DNA from: Clavelina lepadiformis
Taxonomy: Eukaryota > Chordata > Ascidiacea > Aplousobranchia > Clavelinidae
Reading direction: 5' to 3'
DNA: 64,000 nucleotides
Assembly: GCF_947623445.1 (NCBI RefSeq)
Contig: NC_135241.1
Location: 19,408,501 to 19,472,500 of the forward strand
Below are positions 12,065 through 23,199 of this stretch, in pieces (positions within the stretch are counted from its first letter, which is position 1; each line of letters starts with the position of its first letter). The position numbers were made by a program, and so were the translations under genes. Below the pieces are notes generated by a model. The model had not been told where the DNA came from. It made no database searches and saw only the letters and a program-made list of their open reading frames with translations.

Positions 12065-13160
12065 GTCTGCAACAAAGTTTTCACCACTTCAAAACTTCTA
12101 AAAACTTCGGCCTAGTTCTGGTCTTTGCTCGTAAACAAAACTAGCTAGTATTGTGCATGTTGAAGACAATTAGTGACGCAATAAAGAAAATTTGATGTAA
12201 TAATTTCATCAATGTTAGTGACCTGGGTGCCTGTTCACACTGTACTTTTGACAGTCGCATGACTACTGCAAGTAAATTTTGCTTTTTATTTTTTTGTACT
12301 GTCCTTGGTTAACACGGAGCATCATCTTGTTTTTTTTATGGGTGACTTAAAGCTTTAGCTGTTTCACTGTTGTGTTTAAGAATATTATTGAATGTATATA
12401 CCGTAGGGTTTTTTGTTGCATATATATATGGAAATATTATTGAGTGTTTAATTCTTTTATTTTGTCGAGTATATTAAGCATCATTTTTGTGGTTTTGCCA
12501 GCAAACTCTGCAAGCGTTAAAATAATTAAAACAGCAGCACTACTCCACGAGTCTATGTTCTATAGAAAACAAAATTGTTTGCTCAAAGAAATTGACGGTA
12601 TTTTGGTATATATTGATTGCATTCGGGTTGAGAATTCAACCCAATTTTAGTTGATGGCCATCTTTGCTGCACAGACGCTATCATCCACAAGCCTTTGGTT
12701 TTTTAATTTCTGATTTAAGAAATGCCTCCCATGTTGAATAAATTTTGCCTTTTTAACTGCTTTTATAAAAATCTTTGGAGAAATAAGTCGAGACTTTTCA
12801 CGCGAAAGTTAAGTCTGTTATAGGGGTCATGTCCCAATTCAAAGAGATAGACTTTTCAATGCAAAGTACATTAAATCAAGAAGCTACCAACGCAAAACTA
12901 CATCATAAACCTACCCTGAATTTTGGCTTGCAACGAGACCTAGGTTATGTCTGTCTATAGTCTTAAGTTGGACAAAATCCATGTACTCAGTTTTCTATAA
13001 CAATTGCCTAAACTTTACAACAAGTTTTTAGCTTAAAATTTTATGACAAATACTCCAAAAAAACAAAAATTCAAACCCACACAAAATTTACAACTTAGCC
13101 TAGACCTGGAACCAACTGTCGTCAAAGCAACGAAGAACTACTCCACATCGACGTCACATG
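12065..13160. other. Spacer with no recognised gene
   Basis: AT-rich spacer upstream of the unrecognised minus-strand gene. Its promoter must lie here, but I see no clear TATA box or initiator near 12064. The short plus-strand frame at 12444-12650 has no recognisable content. Confidence 0.5.
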
Positions 13161-13161
13161 C

Positions 13162-13203
13162 GCTAGAGTACTCTAGTACTCCAGTACTCTAGTACTCTAG
13201 TAC
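13162..13203. repeat. Short AGTACTCT-type repeat array, left arm
   Basis: Tandem copies of AGTACTCT/CCAGTACTCT directly precede the tRNA-like array. A similar array in inverted orientation lies at 14440-14482, on the other side of the tRNA-like units and the inserted hAT elements. The two may be terminal repeats of one larger element. Confidence 0.6.
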
Positions 13204-13253
13204 AGATTTCGAAAAAGTGCGATTTTATTTATTTGCATTGAACATTAAGAACA

Positions 13254-13335
13254 GTTGTCGTGGCCGAGTGGATAAGGCGACAGACTTGAAATCTATTGGG
13301 CTGTGCCCGCGTAGGTTCAAATCCTGCCTACAACG
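13254..13335 (+). tRNA. tRNA-Ser(UGA)-like, copy 1 of tandem array
   Basis: An 82-nt sequence with a serine tRNA shape: acceptor GTTGTCG, D arm GCCGAGTGGATAAGGC, anticodon loop CTTGAAA (anticodon TGA), long variable arm TGGGCTGTGCCCGC and T arm GTAGGTTCAAATCCTGC. The acceptor stem has one C-A mismatch and the anticodon stem another, so this copy may be weak or inactive. It belongs to a 158-bp tandem unit. Confidence 0.75.
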
Positions 13336-13411
13336 CGGAATTGAAATTATGTTTTCATAAGAGATTCGAGAAAAGTGAGATTTTATTTATTTGCATTGAA
13401 CATTCAGCACA

Positions 13412-13493
13412 GTTGTCGTGGCCGAGTTGTGAAGGCGATAGACTTGAAATCTATTGGGCTGTGCCCGCGTAGGTTCGAATCCTGCCGACAACG
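13412..13493 (+). tRNA. tRNA-Ser(UGA)-like, copy 2 of tandem array
   Basis: An 82-nt sequence with perfect acceptor pairing (GTTGTCG with CGACAAC), a perfect anticodon stem (ATAGA with TCTAT), anticodon TGA, a long variable arm and a consensus T loop (GGTTCGAATCC). The D loop differs from a normal serine tRNA (GAGTTGTGAAGG instead of GAGTGGTTAAGG), which alters the A box. It is the best of the three copies for acceptor and anticodon pairing, though promoter strength may be reduced. Confidence 0.75.
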
Positions 13494-13569
13494 CGGAATT
13501 GAAATTATGTTTTCATAAGAGATTCGAGAAAATTGAGATTTTATTTATTTGCATTGAACATTCAGCACA

Positions 13570-13638
13570 GTTGTCGTGGCCGAGTGGTTAAGGCGACAGA
13601 CTTAAAATCTGTTGGGCTCTGCCCGCGTAGGTTCGAAT
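13570..13638 (+). pseudogene. Broken tRNA-Ser-like, copy 3, with changed anticodon
   Basis: This copy follows the same 158-bp period and has a canonical D arm (GAGTGGTTAAGG) and a perfect anticodon stem (ACAGA with TCTGT). The anticodon loop reads CTTAAAA, so the anticodon is TAA instead of TGA. The 3' end is lost: after GGTTCGAAT the sequence switches to ACTCTAGAG, which is the flanking short repeat and the target site of a hAT insertion. It lacks the 3' acceptor strand and cannot be a functional tRNA. Confidence 0.8.
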
Positions 13639-13647
13639 ACTCTAGAG

Positions 13648-14434
13648 CAGTGGTTCTCAAACTGTGGTACGCGTACCACTAGCGGTACGCGAGAGCTTTT
13701 TAAGTGGTACCGCGTACCGCTGAACATGATTTTCGATGTGCTGTGAGTAATGTGTTGCCCCGGATAGACAAGCTTGTGCAGAAGAAACAGTTGCATCTAT
13801 CACAGGGGTGGGCAAACTTTTTGTACTGAGGGCCGCATTAGAAAAAATGTTGCAGCCGGCGGGCCGCACACTCTCATTACAAAGTAGGAAAATTTACCCG
13901 GTGTGTAAATAAACGCATATTCATATTAAACACAATTTTTGTATTTCACACTCAGTTACGTTTAAAGCTACGCAATCTTCATCCCAAAGGCCTACGGTAG
14001 CCGCTACCGTATTTGTATTTTATGATCAAACAATGCGTGAGAAGTGTACGGCTAGTTGCTGAAAGCATGTTGCAATACATGCGCGACTGACGTGTGTGTG
14101 TTTACGCACTGAAAGTGAAGAGAAAAACACTCGTAAAGGGAATAATATTTTGTCATGTAACCTATTTAATTAAAACAATAAGTGATGAGTAGGAGTTTCT
14201 GCAAGTGCCGGCGGGCCGCATGCGGCCCGCGGGCCGTAGTTTGCCCACCCCTGATCTATCAAATTAAATTGTGTTTTCTTGCTATTCATTGGTGTTATGG
14301 TATAGTAATAACGGTAATAACTATAAATACCGGTACATTTGAGTAAAATAAGTCATTCAAGAGCCAGGTGGTACGCAGTGTAGTAAAAAAAACGAATGAG
14401 TGGTACGCGATCGCAAAAAGTTTGAGAAACACTG
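13648..14434. mobile_element. hAT element inserted at the end of the tRNA array
   Basis: The ends read CAGTGGTTCTCAAACTG and its inverted counterpart GTTTGAGAAACACTG. The exact 8-bp target duplication CTCTAGAG lies on both sides (13640-13647 and 14435-14442). Total length is 787 bp, of which 451 bp belong to a second element inserted inside it, leaving about 330 bp of its own sequence and no transposase. Exact target duplications suggest a fairly recent insertion. Confidence 0.93.
13803..14253. mobile_element. Second hAT element nested inside the first
   Basis: The ends read CAGGGGTGGGCAAACTTT and the inverted GTTTGCCCACCCCTG, with GGGCCGC-type subterminal sequence on both sides. The exact 8-bp target duplication is ATCTATCA at 13795-13802 and 14254-14261. 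It is 451 bp long and non-coding. It must be younger than the element that hosts it. Confidence 0.93.
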
Positions 14435-14439
14435 CTCTA

Positions 14440-14482
14440 GAGTCTAGAGTACTAGAGTACTAGGGTACTAGTACCCTAGTAG
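14440..14482. repeat. Short AGTACTCT-type repeat array, right (inverted) arm
   Basis: Read on the minus strand, this block contains TAGTACTCTAGTACTCTAG, matching the array at 13162-13203. It also holds a local palindrome, GGGTACTAGTACCC. The inverted placement around the tRNA-like array suggests a composite repeat or foldback structure. Confidence 0.6.
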
Positions 14483-16547
14483 TTAACAGTTGGCCTACAG
14501 CACTCCGCAGATGAGTTTTCTCAATGAAATTCTATTGGCAGCTTCTGTGTAGCATACATATCCAACAATAGATTTTTGACAAGTCGATTTGGCTAACCAA
14601 GTTTTTAAGTGTCACTTTCAAGGGCAAGAGCAGTTGACTATAATTACTACCTAGTTACAGTACAGTTCTGATATGACTGGTCTTTCAAAATGATCACTTT
14701 CGAAAAGTCATTAGCGCCAAGTAAGACAAATAAACCTTGTTTCTTGAAAAGTATAATAACAGTAGTAATTATACCTATGTAACATTTATGGCAATCGCAA
14801 AATTTAATATTTTGACATAAATGGTGCAACGACCAACACAAACATCAACTTTCCTTAGAGGACCGGTACCTCATCGCAATTTGTAGGAATTCGGTCAATG
14901 TGTTTACCTAATGCAGATATAGAGAACTGATTGTCCTGGCACATCTGTACGCTAAATGTAGGCTAATAAGGCAGGCAAATCATGATAAATTCGAAGCTAC
15001 ATTACTTCATCATTAATATTGAAAGAATGATCACCCATAATACTAAAAAATGATAAATTGAGCGTTAACCTTCGTTAACTCTGCTTTTGCCAGGAAGCGA
15101 ACTTGATCCGGTGCGTGCTTAATAACAAAATCTCTACCTACAAAAGTAATCTGTACCCTAACTAATTATTTTATATTCTTTCGTTGAATCCCGTTGATTG
15201 TTTGATTGGTTGTTTAGCCTACATATAGTTTCCTATTCAATGGGTAACGTTGGAACTGTATTAAAAGCGACTAAAACCTATATAAGTTATACTTCTAAGC
15301 CGATGCAATGCGCTATTCTGGTAAATAAAGGAAAAGTTTAATTTCAACCAACAAAATTTATGATTTTCCTTGTTCCCATTACTAAGGCATTTCTGATTTA
15401 TTCATCAATTGTAAGATTTCCACCCGGTAGCGTAGTCTAAATGCTTGGAACGATGGCGTAGAATGATTTCAGTTTAGCTTTTCGTTCAAATAAGTTGTTT
15501 GTCACGAAACTAATCCGCTGATCTCGCTGCTTTTAGCAAACCAAAATAATTACTAGTTCGCTGTATTGTCGAAACGGAATTGCATTTTAAACCTGAAATA
15601 CAAAAGTTTAATGGTACGTCGTACATTGCCTACGCCCTGCAGTATAGGCAAAAATCAATAAAACAACGAATTATGTATAAAAAACAGTACTGCAAACAAC
15701 ACAGAAAATTACAAAGAAAAGGTTCTGGGGTATCATTATATACCTTGGAGTCCTTATTCCGATAAGGTTGCAAAAATATTTATTTTGCGGAAAAAAGTGC
15801 AAGAAACGCAGCAAATTTCAGAACTGTCCAAAGAGTCGAACTTGAGAAATTTGTCGACAATTTTGGCTAGGCCCGCAATTTGCAAGTTTTGATTCCAAAT
15901 TCGTAAATATATTATTATATAAATAACGCACAATTAGAAATAAACGAAAATAATTTTGATTTAATTTGAGGGACATCGTTTGAATATTGTTATTATTGTT
16001 CAACTGGGTTGTTTCTCAACTTTAATGCGCTGACTGACCGCTGACTTGTCTTGCAAGTCGTTTCTGGGGAATTCTATCGACATGCCCATACCATAACAGG
16101 GGAAACCTCATGATCAAAAACAAACATCAAGATGTAGCATTTGGGAAACTTATTGACTTTAATGCTTGTAGGGTTTCTTCCGTCGATATTCTTTTTGGTG
16201 TTAATCTCGTCTCAAAACTCATTACTTCTGTGAGCGTACTTTTGCGTGCATTACTAGAATTCAAACATGTTTATATGCAACAAAGAAAGCCCAACATTTA
16301 TTGAAAAACTTTTTCGGCATTAATAACGGCTCCAATATTTGCTGACAAAAGTTAAAGCAACGAGTTAAAATGAAAGTTGGATTGATATGCAGAGACACTA
16401 TACTTTGCAAGTGACATCATACGCACAGTATATTCGTTGCCTAATCGTACTTAGGGTTACAATTTCCATATCTACGATTTTCACAATTACGCAACTGTAT
16501 CGTTGTTGGTATACGGCACAGAAATGCGATGTAATCAATTTGGAGGT
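14483..16547. other. Spacer with no recognised gene
   Basis: About 2 kb of AT-rich sequence downstream of the first RING gene. Short frames on both strands show no domain, repeated motif or splice pattern that I can support. Confidence 0.5.
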
Positions 16548-19500
16548 TTAGTTCGCACGTCTTCTACAGACTGGACAGTTAAACTTCACCTCGACAAACC
16601 AACGCTTAACGCAATCTCGATGAAATAGGTGATTGCATGCAAGTTGGCACAAATATTGGTTAGGTGCAAACTTTTCCCAGCATATTGTACATTTTTCCTG
16701 TTCATAGCCGGAGCTGTCTATATTCTCTTGTTTATCGTTTAACCAAATCCGGTTGCATTGTTTCTCGAACCTCTTTGAGGTTAACAGACTGTTTACATGC
16801 ATTACTACAGTTATGCCAATGAAGCACAACAAATGTGGCAGTATTCCCACAACGAACGCAAACCATAAAAATTTACCTAAAGACTCTTGGTAAAAATGAA
16901 ATTGCTCCACGAAAAAGTAAACTATGTCATTGTCATCCAAAAAGGCTTTGAGAAGTTCCCATTCGCGACCACCATGTTTGTCGAAAAATCTTTGTCTCTC
17001 CTCTACTATCTTCATTAAAGCTCGTAGCCTTGATCGCATATTGCTGAAATACAACGCGTCATTGGCACATCCATTCAAGAGTTCTATTTTAAATTCGGTA
17101 AGTAAAAGCAAAAATGGTTTTTGCTTTAGCTGAATGTTGAGTGACCCAAGAAGAAAGCTCGGCATTACTGATTCGTCTGGAGCAACACAAATAGCTTGTA
17201 CAGTATAATCTTTTCTTTTGGGTATCCAACGGTAATCAAGCCATCGATAGTCTAGTACGTTACCGATTTGCTCTACAAGAACTTTTGTAACCCATTGATA
17301 GGCTGCGACGTAACTGTTAACCAATAAAGGTTAGTAATACACAACTTTAAATTGACTTATTTTTAATTAATGATTTTACCTATGTGTTACTTAAATTTTT
17401 TTCAGGTTAGGCTGTTAGGCTAATTCTTACCTAACATATCTTTCAAGTATTTTTATGTCTGATAGATGACGAGCTCCAAGCAGCAAAATCAACCCTTTGG
17501 TCTGAAGTGAAAGATATGCATTTATATATATATTCACTATATATCGTCACTATAGTGACCATGTTCTTACAACTGAATACTCCAACAATATCTTATACTA
17601 TATCTCATAGTAATAGTAAGACATTTTCCTGTCCATATATCTTGGAAAATATAGCACAGAAAATTATGGTGAGAAACTACTTTATTCACCTCATCGCACG
17701 TCTTTGGGACACGTCCAACAAGCACACCAGTAATCGCTACACCTTTGTTCTGCTTCTCACATTCCGCGATGTCGATGCTGCTGGAGTATTTATCGACTTG
17801 GCAAGCCTAAAACAATTTACTTCTGACAACAGCTTAATGAGTTGGTAGTAGTGTGACGTACAGAGCCATCTTTCTTTTGCAATCAATTACCTAACTGCAT
17901 AAGCAATGTCTTGTTTGCGATAGTGTATTTAAAACCCCAGACGCAATGTTACATCGCCAAGTTAACGACGGTTGCCTTCTAGTTTTCCCGCCTGCGATGC
18001 TGGTGAGCAACCCCTCATGAGGACTATCGAGGAGTCAGATAACCAAGAAGTTCTGCAACTCAACCGAGCTCTATCAACTACGGCTTTTCACGTATCAATC
18101 CGCACAAATACGTTCCAGTAACATTCCCGTTTTTGCTATGTAGTATGCTATGGCATAGTATTATATAATCTTTGTCTTAGGACTGGGATAGTTTTTGCAC
18201 GATTTAAACTCGGCGATGAATCCTCATATCTCGAGCTCCATTAAACGAGTATGCTGTTTGGCGCTCATAAGAGTACCAGCAAAATGAAAGCGCTTCATGA
18301 ATACATATATGTCATATAACCAAGTTACAGTACACAGTACTGTAAATTGAAACTATACTGTAACTTTAGTAAAGCAATACAGACGATATTTCTCATAACT
18401 TATGTTTCATGTCTATTTTCTTAACTTTGTATGTACCTGGATTAACCAAAACGACCAAGAGTTTTCCATACGATTATCAACGTCTTCTAGTGTTTCAAAA
18501 TAATTCCCCATTAAATCCAATTTGGCTTTATCTGGGTATTGAAGCTCTTTCTGGAGAAAAAACATTTTGTATCATATAAACATCGCTTTTAAAAAGATTA
18601 ACTTTAGATTTTATGATTTAATTCTTGGAACTTTATAACCTATTCGAAAAGTAATAATTTTTGCGCCTGTTCTTTTCATAATATCAAATTAAACATGAGC
18701 TTGCATAACTTTGTATGTATTCTTTCCTATAGGGCATATTTTATTTTGAGCTTTTTTCCTTACTCGAGTATAGTAAATACATTTTTTCATGCCAAGTGGT
18801 TTCAATTACATTTTTTTGAAAAAAAATGACCCGGAAAGGAAAAATCAACTGCCTTTCGCTAATGACGCAACTTTGAGTTTTGTTCGCTCAATAATTTTAT
18901 TCGCTTGTCAAGCAATATCGAAATGGAGCGTGAAACGTGGCCTGCATTTCGTACTATGACGCTCGTATCCCGCGGAGTACAGATTGGCAATTTGACGCGG
19001 AACTGATTGAACTACCGCAGAGAAACGATTAACAGCACTATAAACCCTACCGTTACCAATATTTTCTTATATCTTTCTCAATAACCAACACTGCTGCAAG
19101 CTGCCCGTCATATTTGATCAAAGAATGTTTTCATGACCGTCATACTTCAGCCGATTTGATTCACTTTCACGTGAAAACTTATGATTTGAAATATGCGTGA
19201 GTCGATTCAAAGGATTGTACGGTTTAACAAAATAACCTACAATGGTAAGTATAACCGCTCATGTGACGCGAAAGGGCTGTAATAAGCGGAATTTTAGTTC
19301 AAAGTTTTTTTGGACTGCTTTATACTTGGAAAAGGGAGCAAAATGTGTGAGACTCATAACAAAAACTTAGATAATAATCATTGACCAAACAAAATCTAAG
19401 TCATTAAATTATATAAAGCTCAATGAAAACCGAGAATTATACTGGAAGATAAATCTTTTGTTTACAAATAGGCGAAGCTTGCACAAAAGCTTTGTTCAGA

Positions 19501-21558
19501 TCTGGTGTTGGTACGATTTGGGTCAAAATGCGACGCAACAAAGCTCGTATGTGCCGCAGACACGTCGCATTGATCAAACAATGCAAGATTTAATGCTTTG
19601 GCTTGGCGCCAAGAGAACGCACAGAGAAAAAGTCATTACGTCACGCAGAAATCAACAAAATTCTGCACAATTGTAGGCCTATAGGTGCAAGAAAAGGGTC
19701 ATAACTCAAAACTCCTTTACCCAACAAACATTTTCTTTTATTTGTAAAATATACTTTCCAACGACTGAATAGTTTTTTGTCATTTGAAACCATGCTCTTT
19801 CTTAACTCTTTCTTGCCCGGGTATAGACAAATTAAAACTGATAACAACTTTTTTAAGTGATTGGGCTATAAAACTTAAATTTACCTAAAAATTTTTTTAT
19901 ACTTTACCAAAAATTACAATATGTTGATTTTAGAGTACATGGTTTTGTTGTAATAATTTGTTGTCACCTGTTAGTTTACTTATTTTTGGAAAATTTACAT
20001 AAAGCTTCCCAGGGGATTGGAGAGAAAAAACTCGTACAGTTGGATATAAAATTGAAGATTCTCTTCCTTATGCTGCGTAATCTCTGGCACCCCTTGGCGC
20101 GGGAACAACAAAAGAGTGTTAAAAATAGGTCATGCTTTGTCAACCGTCATTAATCACATTAACGTGGTGACAAAAATGGCTCCAAATTACTATATATTCA
20201 TACCATATAGAAATTCAAATTCAAATTATAGAATATGATATTCAGCGTTACGTAGCGAAAAATGTTAGGTATATAGATTATTAAACAGTAAATGGTATGA
20301 TGTGATAATCTTTATCTGTGGACTGAGGCAATTCTTTGCACGAATTAAACCCGGCAATAAATCTTCATCGCTCGAGACCCAGTTACCGAGCTAGCCTTTG
20401 TGCAAGTTCCTATTGGCACATATTTTTAATTTTGGTTTATTATAATCATAACAATATTTGTACAACGCAATACTTAGGTAAAAATTGGCCTCTCAAAGTC
20501 GCTTGTTGAATTTTTATATAGTATTGCCCGAATTTAGAACTGCCCACCAGGTCCACTGAACAGTAGCAGATGTCGTTATTGTCTTGCCCAAGGGCGTTAC
20601 AACGGTAGCGCCACCGGGTATCGAATACGAAAGACGAGGCGCGATTTATGCGAGGCCAGCGCCCGAACCGCTGGGCTACCGAGCGGACAAATATCACCAC
20701 AATGTTTAAAATGCGTGTGAAGTCTTTGGGTCCAATGGACTCAAACAAGCTACATTTTAAAAAGCACTGGCAGAATAGGGTTAAGGAATTAGTTATACTA
20801 CATCATTTACCTTGCTCATAGCTCCTATTAACTTAAATCGTCGTAAGATGAAGTATTTCTCGAGCGAAGGTCCAGTTCCTCGACCGTCAAAAGTGTCTTG
20901 TGTGTTGTCATGTTGTTTCTCACGTAGCTCGCTCAGGTCTTCGACTATACGTGCTTCTAACCTGTTTAAAACAAAACAAATGCTCAGTTTAACGCCAACT
21001 AAAGACGTTTGCCAATGTAATCGAAACTAATGTCGCTCTACCATAGTCCTAATAAAGGTGTACCAAATCGGGTTTTTGAAATTCGGTCCGAAACCGAATT
21101 TATGGAAAGAAAAATCGAATTATTTGGCCCGAATCACGTAATTTATATGCAACTTGCAAGTACTCGTGTCGTAAGAGCGAACAAAACAGTGCCTACAAAT
21201 CGCGATTTATATAATTGATAAGATTCGGTATAGATGAACTATAACATATATTTGTGGTTACAACTTGCATCAGAAAGAAATGTGACTGACAAACATTGTA
21301 CTTAGATTTAATTTTAAATGCAATAACAATCATATCTTCTGTTGTTTTATTTTTCTTACTAAGAAGGTATTTTCAAGCAGGTTTTAAAAAGTATATATCT
21401 TAAGTATTCGAATTTGGTCATTTTTACGAGATTCGGCCGAATTCATTCGGCATACCGAAATTTCGACGCACCTCTAGTCTTAAACATAAAATAACTCACA
21501 TTAGAAATATTACTTTGATAGCAACAAAAGCAGCAATGCGTGCACATCTAGAAAACAT
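16548..21558 (-). CDS. RING-H2 membrane E3 ubiquitin ligase, MUL1-like, paralogue 1
   Basis: Six exons: 21500-21558, 20811-20961, 18437-18550, 17690-17806, 17431-17501 and 16548-17313. Intron phases are 2, 0, 0, 0, 2, giving a 425-residue product. An N-terminal hydrophobic segment (IAAFVAIKVIFLM) is followed by a soluble region, then a second hydrophobic segment (FLWFAFVVGILPHLLCFIGI), then a C-terminal RING. The RING ligands are CTIC, CQLACNHLFH, RDC and CPVC, a C3H2C3 (RING-H2) set. Two membrane segments flanking a globular region with a terminal RING is the layout of the mitochondrial ligase MUL1, and the middle region could be a divergent BAM/GIDE domain (inference). It would transfer ubiquitin from an E2 to a membrane-proximal substrate. 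Introns hold a hAT MITE and SINE sequence. Confidence 0.82.
18166..18250 (-). mobile_element. SINE 3' tail fragment (copy 2)
   Basis: On the minus strand it shares with copy 1 the tail segment with CTCGAGATATGAGGATTCAT, GCCGAGTTTAAATCGTGCAA and CAAAGATTAT. The tRNA-like head is missing. It lies in the third intron of RING paralogue 1. Confidence 0.65.
20304..20690 (-). mobile_element. tRNA-derived SINE (copy 1, near full length)
   Basis: Read on the minus strand, the head starts GTCCGCTCGGTAGCCCAGCG with an RNA polymerase III A box (TAGCCCAGCGG). About 50 nt later comes a B box (GTATTCGATACCC at 20616-20628). The segment CTTGGGCAAGACAATAACG, common in several animal SINE families, follows, and the element ends in a GATAAAGATTATCA tail. 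The length is about 390 bp. Further partial copies lie at 18166-18250 and 37197-37700. It lies in the second intron of RING paralogue 1. Confidence 0.8.
21053..21475. mobile_element. hAT-type MITE in the first intron of RING paralogue 1
   Basis: A 423-bp element. The right end, read on the minus strand, starts AGAGGTGCGTCGAAATTTCG. The left end, TAAAGGTGTACCAAATCG, is a diverged match. The flanks are AGTCCTAA on the left and AGTCTTAA on the right, an 8-bp target duplication with one difference. ATTCGG-type motifs recur near both ends. No coding capacity. Confidence 0.75.
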
Positions 21559-21797
21559 TCTTCAAACCACTTCAGGTGAGCTTTCAATGTTTCTGCCAAA
21601 TCTTTTATTCATTCACACAATATGCTTCTGCACCATTAAATTGTACTGGAAGTCCTTATAGTTAATGTGCTGTTTCTGAAAACAGATGTTTGAGCATCAT
21701 TATAAGGCAGCGACCTAACTTTTTAGGGAAACTATTCCACCGCAAGTAGGTCACACAGCCCGTTGTGAGAAATAGGTTGTCAAGTTGGGCGAAAGGG

Positions 21798-22311
21798 GTT
21801 CCACGACATATGGCCGCGGGAAAGTGGCCGCGAACAAACTCACCGGGGTCAACTGAACGTGACGTAAATTGACCGCAGACAAACTGACTGTGACATAAAC
21901 TGGCCGGCGATCAAATTAACCGTCGATAAATTGGCCGGCGATCAAATTAACCGACGACAAATTGGCCGTCAAAAGGTCAAAATTCTAATTCACTATCTAG
22001 TCACTTCTGTTTATTTCAATAAACGTTTCAATGTGTATTGAAATAAAAAACAATTTTGTTAAAAACAAAGGAAATAGTTACAAACAAATATTTACTTTAC
22101 ATATCATATACTACCGAGTTTAAAATTTTGACCTTTTGACGGCCAATTTGTCGCCGGTTAATTTGATCGCCGGCCAATTTATCGACGGTTAATTTGATCG
22201 CCGGCCAGTTTATGTCACAGTCAGTTTGTCTGCGGTCAATTTACGTCACGTTCAGTTGACCCCGGTGAGTTTGTTCGCGGCCACTTTCCCGCGGCCATAT
22301 GTCGTGCTCCC
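21798..22311. mobile_element. Foldback DNA element with about 190-bp terminal inverted repeats (MULE-like)
   Basis: Two nearly identical inverted arms (21798 to about 21987, and about 22120 to 22311) flank an AT-rich centre of about 130 bp. The arms start GGGAGCACGACATATGGCCG (left copy slightly changed) and carry internal repeats of GGCCGGCGATCAAATTAACC. Both sides show the 10-bp direct repeat GGCGAAAGGG (21788-21797 and 22312-22321). A 9-10 bp target duplication with very long inverted repeats fits Mutator-like foldback elements. No open frame survives in the centre. The arms are CG-richer than the surroundings. Confidence 0.85.
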
Positions 22312-22321
22312 GGCGAAAGGG

Positions 22322-23199
22322 TATGCTTTAAGTCTAAGATATTTAGTGTTTAACTGAAGTTAGATTTAGATTAGAAGGAATGTTTAAGTTACTATGTTAT
22401 AAGATTTAAGTAATAGGTTAACAAGACACCAAGAAGAAACAGCTTTGAACGTGCGTTTGTCGTTTATAGGTTGGACAGCCAATTTTTTATACCATGAATC
22501 GATCGGTTTAGTCTACTGTAGGTCAGCTGTTGCACGGACTGGCAGGAATGATCCAAGCGCAGAACGATGTGACTGGCTGTTTATTAGCATTATTTTCGTT
22601 TTATAGTTTATCATGAAGGTTACAGTTTTGTAATAGCTCAAAGCTAACCTTATACCAGTATACTCTGTTATTTCAAATTTACTTGAATCTTTTCATCTAA
22701 CTTAGTTGTCTAGTATTTTTTGTTTTACAACAGAATGCACATTCTCAATTTAAAAAAAATAAGTACGTTAGAAACCGCAAACGCACTTGTAAAACGCCAC
22801 GAATCCCGAACTAACTGCTCATCATGCTCAGCTTATTTACATGAGAGTTTGAGATGGACCCGAATTCGATTCGCCAATCAGACTCTCTTGTTTTCGGGGA
22901 AGAGAAAAAAGCACTTGGGATTAGAAACGGACTTGCTTTAATCTGACAAACATCTGTGGTTTTGTAGGTCGAATGGAAGCAGGTAACTAGTACTATACTC
23001 TAAATCTAGTGACCATACCGCCTACCGGTAACTTAGCTAGACTTGTCAGTTGTCAACCCCCGCCAACTAAATGGATTACTCTATATGTCTCTTAATGTCA
23101 TTACTAGTACATGGTACAAAAAAATGAGTTCTAAATTTAAACCGACGCGCGAAAAGCAGTTCCTCGCCCCGCACAATTTCAAATCGATCCGAAACTGAC
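22322..23199. other. Spacer between foldback element and LINE remnant
   Basis: No gene is recognised. Short frames (for example 22720-22941 on the plus strand) have no domain signal. The 5' promoter region of RING paralogue 1 should lie just above 21558. Confidence 0.45.

Larger units (their letters stand above)
13204..13640 (+). repeat. Tandem array of a 158-bp tRNA-containing unit
   Basis: Three consecutive units start about 158 bp apart (tRNA starts at 13254, 13412 and 13570). Each carries a leader with ATTTTATTTATTTGCATTGA and a trailer with GGAATTGAAATTATGTTTTC. The TTTT in the trailer could act as an RNA polymerase III terminator. Both leader and trailer are conserved between units, so the whole block was duplicated, not only the tRNA. 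Confidence 0.85.

Noticed and set aside
13254-13493. The first two tRNA-like sequences read simply as normal tRNA genes
   Set aside because: Stem mismatches in copy 1, an altered D loop in copy 2, and the tandem 158-bp units bounded by inverted repeats make normal function uncertain, so they are called tRNA-like.
20446-20748. 100-codon minus-strand frame considered as a protein gene
   Set aside because: It is the read-through of a tRNA-derived SINE with A and B boxes, not a gene.
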